The position numbers and the translations under genes were made by a program. A stretch of DNA of 15,562 nucleotides. Origin: an uncultured Oscillospiraceae bacterium (GTDB taxonomy: Bacteria; Bacillota; Clostridia; Oscillospirales; Oscillospiraceae). The stretch spans positions 1 to 15,562 of the forward strand of contig CAKTQP010000046.1 in the NCBI GenBank assembly GCA_934597165.1, read 5' to 3'. How positions within the stretch are numbered: position 1 is the first letter of the stretch; each line of letters begins with the position of its first letter. The notes beneath the pieces were generated by a model. The model ran no database searches. It had not been told where the DNA came from and was given only the letters and a program-made list of their open reading frames with translations. Of this stretch, positions 1 through 5,801 are shown in pieces.

Positions 1-738
1 GCGGCGGAATATCCACAGGGCTGTGCAAAACAGCAGGATGCTGAGCCACTGACTGGTGGACAGGTTGAAAAGGAACCCACGCGCGGCGTCCCCACGCAAA
101 AACTCCAGCCCAAACCGCAACGGTGCATAGCCCAGCAGATAGCACACTACCAACCGTCCAGAGCATTTCCCCTTGCGGAGCAGCCGCAGCAGCAGAAGGA
201 ACAGGCCCAGCTCGCACCCAGCCTCCACCAACTGCACCGGGAACCGGCAGACCCCGTTTATCTCCGGCACCAGTGGATTCCCCACCGCAGTAAAACCCCA
301 CCGGCAGGGGATGCCATAGCAGCAGCCGCCCAAAAAGCACCCCACCCGCCCGAAAGCGTGGAACAGGGGGATGGCGCAGGCGAAGAGGTCGGTGAGCAGA
401 CCGGTCTGGGTGGGGGCAAAGCGTCGGGCGTACCAGTGGACGGACAGGCAAGCGCCTAAAAAACCGCCGTAATAGATGGAACCGCTGAAACAGCGCAGAA
501 ACGTGGCTAGGGTAGGATGGGACAACAGCTCCGGCAGGTGGAGCAGACCGTAGAGCAGATGCCCGCCGACCAACAGCCCCACCAGGGCGGAAACCGCTGC
601 CTGGATGACCAGGTAGCTGGGCACACCCTGCCGCCGTCCCAGCCGGACGGCTAGAAAGCCGCTGACCAGCAGCCCCAAAACGGCGCAGAGGCCATAGCTG
701 CCCATGGTGCGGCCGAAGAGGGTGATATATGGCGCCAT
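1..738 (-). CDS. Lgt-family prolipoprotein diacylglyceryl transferase-like protein, partial at window edge
   Basis: The minus strand is open from an ATG at 738 to the window edge, giving 246 codons without a stop, so the C-terminus is missing. The protein is a multi-pass membrane protein starting MAPYITLFGR. It has the family landmarks: YYGGFLGA at residues 89-96, GRVGCFLGGCCYG at 130-142 and LEFLRGD at 221-227. In classical Lgt, which moves diacylglycerol from phosphatidylglycerol to the lipobox cysteine of prolipoproteins, the central signature is GRxGNFxNxE, and a His lies just before the GGL stretch. Here the signature reads GCF..GCCYG and the His position is Tyr. Arg131 of the signature is kept. 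This looks like the Cys-rich Lgt variant I associate with Clostridia, so the family is secure but the exact substrate is not. The gene starts one base after the stop of the small membrane protein upstream, which suggests coupled expression. Confidence 0.85.
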   Translation of the reverse strand, partial: MAPYITLFGRTMGSYGLCAVLGLLVSGFLAVRLGRRQGVPSYLVIQAAVSALVGLLVGGHLLYGLLHLPELLSHPTLATFLRCFSGSIYYGGFLGACLSVHWYARRFAPTQTGLLTDLFACAIPLFHAFGRVGCFLGGCCYGIPCRWGFTAVGNPLVPEINGVCRFPVQLVEAGCELGLFLLLLRLLRKGKCSGRLVVCYLLGYAPLRFGLEFLRGDAARGFLFNLSTSQWLSILLFCTALWIFRR

Positions 739-739
739 A

Positions 740-1018
740 TCACAGCGCGAACCCGACGCAGGTGACACAGAGGGTGCAGGTGAAGAAGGAGATGGCCGAG
801 ATGGTCAGGCCGATGATGGAGAGCACCAGACCGGCGGTGGCTAGGCTGGTGGGCTGTCCTGCCTCCAGGCAGTATTTTTGGCCGTTGGTGGCGCAGATGA
901 TCCCCACAATGCCGCAGGCCATGGCCAGGGCGCTGAGGAGATAGGGGAAGCAGAGACAGATGGAGATGATGCCCAGGATGAGGGCGGCAATGGAACAATT
1001 TTTCCCTTTTGGATTCAT
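740..1018 (-). CDS. Small Cys-rich two-segment membrane protein, DUF4190-like
   Basis: This is a 92-residue protein starting MNPKGKNCSI. Two long hydrophobic stretches, about residues 9-44 and 58-90, are separated by a short polar loop. The pattern of small-residue-rich hydrophobic segments (ALILGIISI, then TAGLVLSIIGL) resembles DUF4190-type membrane proteins, whose function is unknown. It contains nine cysteines, including three near the C-terminus spaced CxxCxxC (residues 81, 84 and 87), which is many for so small a protein. I chose the ATG at 1018 because a GAGG Shine-Dalgarno lies 11 bases upstream. The in-frame ATG at 1075 lies upstream of the expected transcription start of the promoter at 1066-1094 and has no ribosome site. 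The stop is one base before the Lgt-family start, so the two form an operon. A role in lipoprotein or membrane function is only a guess from context. Confidence 0.7.
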   Translation of the reverse strand: MNPKGKNCSIAALILGIISICLCFPYLLSALAMACGIVGIICATNGQKYCLEAGQPTSLATAGLVLSIIGLTISAISFFTCTLCVTCVGFAL

Positions 1019-1065
1019 GGTTAAAATCGCCTCGATCGGATTGGAAATAGGGAGATTGCACCCGT

Positions 1066-1094
1066 ATCCTAGCATAAAATTTCATGTTGTGCAA
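1066..1094 (-). promoter_or_regulatory. SigA-type promoter for the small membrane protein and Lgt-family gene
   Basis: Read on the minus strand, TTGCAC (1094-1089) is followed by a 17-base spacer and TAGGAT (1071-1066). A TG dinucleotide one base upstream of the -10 makes it an extended -10 promoter. Transcription would start near 1059, leaving a leader of about 40 bases before the ATG at 1018. This is by eye from consensus. Confidence 0.7.
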
Positions 1095-1133
1095 GGGAGA
1101 GGGTGATTTTGGAACGAAAAGGCGGATTTTTGC

Positions 1134-1190
1134 GGGTCTGGGAAAGGGTAGAAGGGATAGGACGGCACTGGAAGCGTTGGAAGGGTTAGA
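1134..1190 (+). repeat. G-rich degenerate repeat tract with a G-quadruplex pattern
   Basis: Four GGG runs at 1134-1136, 1140-1142, 1146-1148 and 1154-1156 are separated by loops of 3, 3 and 5 bases. This satisfies the usual G3-N1-7 quadruplex pattern on the plus strand. The tract continues as imperfect copies of GAAGGGTTAGA at about 1142-1152, 1151-1162, 1171-1181 and 1180-1190. It lies between the two divergent promoters and codes for nothing I can support. Confidence 0.45.
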
Positions 1191-1269
1191 ACAAATGTTT
1201 TGTTACGAAAGCGGCCTAAATTCTGTGGAAAAACCGGGGTAAAAAGAGCAAAAAGCTGAGGATTACCAC
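1191..1269. other. Intergenic remainder between divergent promoters
   Basis: This stretch of the 349-base gap between the divergent transcription units is comparatively AT-rich. It shows no supported gene, RNA, terminator or clear inverted repeat. Confidence 0.5.
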
Positions 1270-1309
1270 TTGCCTTTTTCCAGGAAAAGACGTATACTAT
1301 TGCTATACT
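1270..1309 (+). promoter_or_regulatory. Main dcw operon promoter upstream of mraZ
   Basis: TTGCCT at 1270-1275 is followed by a 17-base spacer and TATACT at 1293-1298. A second TATACT at 1304-1309 is preceded by TG and one base (extended -10 form) but lacks a good -35 at the right distance. The first pair is the better promoter, with a start near 1305. Transcription would then begin at the MraZ-box-like repeats. Confidence 0.7.
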
Positions 1310-1339
1310 GTGGAGCAAAGTGGAGCAAATGGGAGCGCC
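1310..1339 (+). promoter_or_regulatory. MraZ-box-like operator: three 10-base direct repeats
   Basis: GTGGAGCAAA occurs twice back to back (1310-1319 and 1320-1329), followed by a third, weaker unit TGGGAGCGCC (1330-1339). MraZ proteins are known to bind tandem TGGGN- or GTGG-type motifs repeated every 10 bases in their own promoter region. The period, motif and position just after the -10 and ahead of mraZ all fit. Autoregulation by MraZ is inferred. Confidence 0.75.
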
Positions 1340-1367
1340 CAGCCCCGTCGGTGGAGGGAGTGACAAG

Positions 1368-1808
1368 ATGACCGGCACGTATCTGCACAATCTGGATGCC
1401 AAAGGTCGTCTCTTCGTCCCCGCCAACTTCCGGGAGGAATTGGGTACCTGCTTCTATATCGCCGTGGGCGCCAACCGGGAGGCGGATGGTACCCTGTATC
1501 AATACCTCAACGTCTATCCCATGCCCGAATGGGGCAGGCTCTGTGAGAAGCTGGCCGCTCTGCCCAGCAGTAAGGCTGCCATCTCGGACACCTTTTTCGC
1601 CAACGCGGCCAAGTGTGAGCCGGACAGCCAGAATCGCTTCATGATCCCCAAGAAGCTCCGGGATTACGCCGGCTTGGAGAAGGAGGTTGCCATCGTGGGC
1701 AACAACAAGAAAGCGAAGATTTGGAACGCAGAAGTATGGAAGGCCAAGGACGAAGCTGCCCTGAGTGGTGACCGTGTGGCCGATATGATGGATTTGTTGG
1801 GGTTCTGA
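1368..1808 (+). CDS. mraZ: Transcriptional regulator MraZ
   Basis: MraZ is the DNA-binding regulator that heads most dcw clusters and controls its own operon. The protein has 146 residues, normal for the family. It shows the two AbrB/SpoVT-like halves with their signatures: DAKGR at residues 10-14 followed by LFVPANFR, and the degenerate second copy DSQNR at 86-90 followed by FMIPKKLR. The ATG at 1368 is chosen because MTGTYLHNLDAKGR matches the family N-terminus and GGAGGG sits nine bases upstream (1353-1358). An in-frame ATG at 1320 would add 16 residues encoded by the operator repeats. The stop overlaps the rsmH start by one base. The three 10-base repeats upstream are its likely binding site. 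Confidence 0.95.
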   Translation: MTGTYLHNLDAKGRLFVPANFREELGTCFYIAVGANREADGTLYQYLNVYPMPEWGRLCEKLAALPSSKAAISDTFFANAAKCEPDSQNRFMIPKKLRDYAGLEKEVAIVGNNKKAKIWNAEVWKAKDEAALSGDRVADMMDLLGF

Positions 1809-2752
1809 TGATGAGTGAATTGACCCATTGCCCGGTCCTGTTGGAGGAATGCATCCAGGGCCTACATATCCGGCCGGAGGGCGTCTACGTAGACGGCACC
1901 TTAGGCCGCGCCGGCCACAGCCGGGAGATCGCCAAGCGCCTGACCACCGGACGGCTCATCGCCATCGACCGGGATCAGGCGGCGCTGGATGCCGCTCAGG
2001 AACGGTTGGCCCCTTGGATGGATCGGGTGACCCTGGTCCACGGCAACTTCCGGGATATGCCGGACTTGCTCCGGGAGTTGGACATCCCAGCGGTGGACGG
2101 CATCCTGCTGGACTTGGGCGTGTCCTCCCCCCAGCTGGATGACCCGGAACGAGGGTTTTCCTATCAGCACGACGCCCCCTTGGACATGCGCATGGATCAG
2201 ACCCAGCCGCTGACGGCAGCGGTGGTGGTCAATGAGTGGTCGGAGGGACAGCTCAAGGATGTGCTGCGCAACTACGGAGAAGAACGCTACGCCGGCGCCA
2301 TCGCCGGCGCTATTGTCCGCAGACGGCAGGAGGCGCCCATCGAGACCACCGGTCAGCTGGTGGACGTCATCCGCAGCGCCATGCCCGCTGCCGCCCTGCG
2401 GGAGAAGCAGCACCCGGCAAAACGCACCTTCCAGGGCATCCGCATCGCCGTCAACGACGAGCTGGCCGCCGTGTCCGACGTGGTGGCTGGCGCCATCCCA
2501 CTGCTCAAGCCAGGCGGGAGGCTGTGTGTTATCTCCTTCCACTCCCTGGAGGATCGCATCGTCAAGCAGCAGCTGGCCAAGGCAGCCAAGGGGTGCACCT
2601 GCCCGCCGGAGTTCCCGGTGTGCATCTGCGGAAAGAAGCCCCTGATTACATTGAAACCCAGAAAGCCCATCCTGCCCAGTCAGGAGGAGCTGGAACGCAA
2701 TCCCCGCGCCCGCAGCGCCAAGCTGCGTGTGGCGGAAAAGGTACCAAACTAG
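1808..2752 (+). CDS. rsmH: 16S rRNA (cytosine-1402-N4)-methyltransferase RsmH
   Basis: RsmH (formerly MraW) uses SAM to methylate N4 of C1402 in the ribosomal P site of 16S rRNA. The 314-residue protein has the usual length and motifs: HCPVLLEE at residues 7-14, the SAM loop DGTLGRAGHS at 29-38, DRD at 54-56, DLGVSSPQLDDPERGFSY at 102-119, PAKRTFQGIRIAVNDEL at 203-219 and SFHSLEDR at 243-250. The SAM loop has Arg-Ala where many homologues have Gly-Gly. Near the C-terminus CTCPPEFPVCIC (263-274) carries four cysteines in two CxC pairs, which could bind a metal. The ATG at 1808 overlaps the mraZ stop as TGATG. The next codon is also ATG (1811), so the exact start is uncertain by one residue. 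Only a weak GGGG ribosome site precedes it, consistent with translational coupling. Confidence 0.97.
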   Translation: MMSELTHCPVLLEECIQGLHIRPEGVYVDGTLGRAGHSREIAKRLTTGRLIAIDRDQAALDAAQERLAPWMDRVTLVHGNFRDMPDLLRELDIPAVDGILLDLGVSSPQLDDPERGFSYQHDAPLDMRMDQTQPLTAAVVVNEWSEGQLKDVLRNYGEERYAGAIAGAIVRRRQEAPIETTGQLVDVIRSAMPAAALREKQHPAKRTFQGIRIAVNDELAAVSDVVAGAIPLLKPGGRLCVISFHSLEDRIVKQQLAKAAKGCTCPPEFPVCICGKKPLITLKPRKPILPSQEELERNPRARSAKLRVAEKVPN

Positions 2753-2781
2753 TCTGAGATTTTGCAAAGGAGAAAGTCATT

Positions 2782-3348
2782 ATGGCCAATGAGAAAAGAC
2801 GTCATCAACAAACAACCTACGGCAATGTGGCCTATGACTTGAACTATCAGCGCAACGTGGTTCCCGTCCCTGACGGCGGCGAACCCTCCAGGCAGCCTCA
2901 GCCTCGGAAGCATACTCGGACCGGTCAGCGGCAGCGCCGCCGGGTGATGACCCGCCCCAAGGTCAAGCTCCGTCCCAGAGAGGCGGTGGCGCCTTGGGCA
3001 GTGGTGGGCTTTGGCCTGGTCACGGTGGCGGCTGTGTTGGTGCTGTTCAGCTATGTCAGACTCAACAACGTGTACGCCAACACCGTTGCCCTTCAGAGTC
3101 AGCTCACCACCCTTCAGACGGAGGAGAATACCCTGAAGGCGGAGTATGAAGAGGTGTTCAATCAGGACGTGCTCAGCAAGGCGGTCAAAAAGGCCGGCAA
3201 CCTGAAGCCGATCACCAGTGACCAGATCGTCTATGTGGAGCTGTCCGACCCGGATAATATCGTTGTCTACGAACAGGAACAGAAGCGCGGCGGTATCGCG
3301 GACTTCTTCCAGAGCGTGCGGGACTTTTTTGATTTGGGAAAATCATAA
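2782..3348 (+). CDS. ftsL: FtsL-like cell division membrane protein
   Basis: This is a bitopic membrane protein in the standard ftsL position between rsmH and the division PBP. Its 188 residues comprise a long basic cytoplasmic N-terminus (about 1-70, rich in Arg, Lys and Gln), one transmembrane helix at about 71-91, a short coiled-coil-like segment at about 95-125 (LQSQLTTLQTEENTLKAEYE) and an acidic extracytoplasmic tail ending IADFFQSVRDFFDLGKS. FtsL proteins pair with FtsB/DivIC through the coiled coil and connect to FtsQ/DivIB and the FtsW-PBP synthase. FtsL is poorly conserved, so the call rests on topology and context. An alternative is a septum-formation-initiator (DivIC-like) protein. 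AAAGGAG at 2766-2772 supports the start. The long N-terminus exceeds that of classical FtsL (about 120 residues). Confidence 0.8.
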   Translation: MANEKRRHQQTTYGNVAYDLNYQRNVVPVPDGGEPSRQPQPRKHTRTGQRQRRRVMTRPKVKLRPREAVAPWAVVGFGLVTVAAVLVLFSYVRLNNVYANTVALQSQLTTLQTEENTLKAEYEEVFNQDVLSKAVKKAGNLKPITSDQIVYVELSDPDNIVVYEQEQKRGGIADFFQSVRDFFDLGKS

Positions 3349-3398
3349 TCAAATGTCCGTGCGCATACGGTTCTGTAGCAGTGCCATAAGAGAGAAAC

Positions 3399-3434
3399 AG
3401 GGCGTAAGGAAAACCAGTGGCTTTCTTACGCCCT
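3399..3434 (+). promoter_or_regulatory. Long hairpin in the leader of the division PBP gene
   Basis: AGGGCGTAAG (3399-3408) pairs perfectly with CTTACGCCCT (3425-3434). The stem can extend three more pairs inward (one G-U), giving a loop of about 10 bases. No run of T follows on either strand, so it is not a standard intrinsic terminator. It sits in the 110-base gap between the ftsL-like gene and the PBP, 24 bases before the chosen PBP start. It may be an mRNA processing, stabilising or translation-control element. Its function is unknown. Confidence 0.6.
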
Positions 3435-3458
3435 TGTGCCATGAAAGCAGGTGAGAAA

Positions 3459-5801
3459 ATGGGGAACGGCGAAAAGAGGAGAAAACACGGAAAAGACAGA
3501 AACTATAAAATACTGAAACGGATCCTGGTCCTGTTGGTCGTCTTCGGCGTTGTCGTCTTCTTGCCCATCGGCTGGAAGCTGTGGGATCTGCAGGTGACCC
3601 AGCACGACACCTTGGAGCAGGAGGCCATCGAGCAGCAGACCAGCGAGCTGTCCATCAACGCCCAGCGGGGCACCATTTACGACAGTCAGGGCAATGTGCT
3701 GGCCATCAGCTCCACCGTCTATGACGTCATCATCTCCCCCAAAGCCATTGTGGAAAAGCAGGAGGAGCTGGACGGGAAGCTGGAGTCTGCCAAGAAGGCG
3801 GGCAAGAGCACCAAGGAGTATGACATCAACGTGCAGGAATTGATCGCCCAAAACCTGGCAAAGCTGTTGGATGGGGTCACCGAGGAGGACGTGGCGAAGA
3901 AGTGTACGGACAAGAAGAGTCAGTACAAGAAGATCGCCACCAAGATCGACACGGAGACCGAGGCCGCCGTGCGCAAGTTCATCTCCAAGAACGAGCTGGC
4001 GCGCTGCGTCTACCTGACCCCCAACACCAAGCGCTACTACCCCTACTCCAACCTGGCTGCCCAGGTCATCGGCTTCACCAATGACAACGGCGGCGCTTAC
4101 GGGGTGGAGGCGCAGTATAATACGGAGTTGGCCGGCACCAATGGCCTGGTGGTCACCGCCACCAACGCCCGCGGCACCGACCTGATGAACTTTTTCCAGG
4201 ATTACTACGACGCCAAGAACGGCGACAGCGTGAAGCTGACCTTGGACGCTACCATCCAGTCCTACTGCGAGAAGTATTTGAAGGAGGGCATCCAGTCCTA
4301 TGACGTCCGGAAGGGCGGGTTCATCATCGTCATGGACTGCAAGACCGGCGGCATCCTGGGTATGGCCAGCTCGCCGGACTATGACCTGAACGATTACAGC
4401 ACCGTCATTGACAAGACCCTGTTAAATAAGGTCAAGGGCGGTGAGATGAAGGAGAGCGAAGCACTCAACGAGATGTGGCGGAACAAAGCCCTCAACGACA
4501 CCTATGAGCCGGGGTCCACCTTCAAATCGGTGGTCCTGGCCGCCGCTTTGGAGGCTGGCACCGTCAGCACCAAGGACAATTTCTATTGCAGCGGCTCGGT
4601 GAAGATGGGCAAATGGACCATCAAGTGCTCCAACCGTGCCGGCCACGGCCAGCAGACCCTGGCGGAGGCAGTGGGACACTCCTGTAACCCGGCCTTCATC
4701 AAGATCGGCCAGTCCCTGGGCACCGAGAAGTTCTACTCCTACCTGGACGCTTTCGGCTTCACCGACAGCACCGGCATCGACCTGCCGGGGGAGGGGAGCA
4801 GCGTCATTTGGGATGAGGGGAACTTCAACACCGTCAACCTGGCCACCGCTTCCTTCGGCCAGCGCTTCACCGTCACGCCGGTACAGCTCATCACTGCCGT
4901 CAACGCCGTCGTCAACGGCGGTTACCTGTACACCCCCCACGTGGTGCAGTCCATCACCAACAAGGAAGGCAACACCATCTACGAGGCGGACAACACGCCG
5001 GTGCGGCAGGTGGTCAGTGAGAAGACTTCCGCCACTTGTGCGGAGATTTTGGAAGGGGTCGTCAGCAAATACGGTGGTTCCAACGCCTATCAGGCCGGTT
5101 ACCGCATCGGCGGTAAGACCGGTACCTCGGAGACCCTGGTGAAGGATGAGTACATCACTTCCTTCATCGGCTTTGCACCGGCCAACGACCCTCAGGTCAT
5201 CGCCCTGGTGGGTTTCCAGGCGCCCAAGGTGAAGAACAAGGGCAGCGACTACACCACCACCGGTTACTACATCTCCGGCGGCAGTCTGGCTGCCCCCATC
5301 GCCGGTGAGCTCATCGCCGACGTGCTGGATTACCTGGGCTTTGAGAAGGAGTACACCGCCAACGACCTGACCGGCGCCAGCGTCAGCGTCCCGTCGTTGA
5401 CTGGCTATAGCTCCAAGCAGGCTCAGGAGGCATTGAACAACAAGGATCTGACCTGCCGCACCGTGGGCAACGGCGACACCGTCACCGCCCAGATCCCCGC
5501 AGCAGGGACCACCATCCCCAGCGGCAGCAAGGTCATCCTCTACCTGGGCGAGACGCCCCCCAAGGACACCATCACTATGCCCGACCTGACTGGCATGACC
5601 CCAGACCAGGCAAAGGCCGCTTTGAACAACCTGAATCTCTACATGATGGCCACTGGTACGTCCGGCAACTACACCAGCAGCACTGTGGCCTACAAGCAGA
5701 GCGTAAAACGGGGCAAAAAGGTGGCACGGGGCACCGTGGTGACCGTATCCTTTACCAACAAAACGGAGGCTGATAATGACCGTGGCGCGCTCCAGCGGTA
5801 A
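3459..5801 (+). CDS. Class B penicillin-binding protein with two PASTA domains (division PBP/SpoVD type)
   Basis: This is the transpeptidase that crosslinks septal peptidoglycan, the partner of FtsW. From the ATG at 3459 it has 780 residues. A basic cytoplasmic start is followed by a transmembrane helix at about 21-38, a dimerisation/pedestal region with RGTIYDSQGNVLA, and a transpeptidase domain. The active-site triads are STFK (Ser353, Lys356), SCN (408-410) and KTG (553-555). Two C-terminal PASTA domains span about 642-702 and 705-772. The architecture matches SpoVD or a clostridial FtsI/PBP2. SpoVD of Bacillus carries one PASTA domain, so sporulation versus vegetative role cannot be decided here. 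The start is chosen from AGGTGAG at 3449-3455. In-frame GTG 3417 and ATG 3441 lie in or just after the hairpin and lack good ribosome sites. The 3' end overlaps the next gene by 26 bases. Confidence 0.93.
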   Translation: MGNGEKRRKHGKDRNYKILKRILVLLVVFGVVVFLPIGWKLWDLQVTQHDTLEQEAIEQQTSELSINAQRGTIYDSQGNVLAISSTVYDVIISPKAIVEKQEELDGKLESAKKAGKSTKEYDINVQELIAQNLAKLLDGVTEEDVAKKCTDKKSQYKKIATKIDTETEAAVRKFISKNELARCVYLTPNTKRYYPYSNLAAQVIGFTNDNGGAYGVEAQYNTELAGTNGLVVTATNARGTDLMNFFQDYYDAKNGDSVKLTLDATIQSYCEKYLKEGIQSYDVRKGGFIIVMDCKTGGILGMASSPDYDLNDYSTVIDKTLLNKVKGGEMKESEALNEMWRNKALNDTYEPGSTFKSVVLAAALEAGTVSTKDNFYCSGSVKMGKWTIKCSNRAGHGQQTLAEAVGHSCNPAFIKIGQSLGTEKFYSYLDAFGFTDSTGIDLPGEGSSVIWDEGNFNTVNLATASFGQRFTVTPVQLITAVNAVVNGGYLYTPHVVQSITNKEGNTIYEADNTPVRQVVSEKTSATCAEILEGVVSKYGGSNAYQAGYRIGGKTGTSETLVKDEYITSFIGFAPANDPQVIALVGFQAPKVKNKGSDYTTTGYYISGGSLAAPIAGELIADVLDYLGFEKEYTANDLTGASVSVPSLTGYSSKQAQEALNNKDLTCRTVGNGDTVTAQIPAAGTTIPSGSKVILYLGETPPKDTITMPDLTGMTPDQAKAALNNLNLYMMATGTSGNYTSSTVAYKQSVKRGKKVARGTVVTVSFTNKTEADNDRGALQR

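Noticed and set aside
1019..1075. Longer start of the small membrane protein at ATG 1075
   Set aside because: It lies upstream of the expected transcription start of the promoter at 1066-1094 and has no ribosome site.
3417..3458. Upstream in-frame starts of the PBP at GTG 3417 and ATG 3441
   Set aside because: 3417 lies in the loop of the leader hairpin and neither has a good ribosome site, while ATG 3459 has AGGTGAG at the right distance and gives a normal cytoplasmic start.
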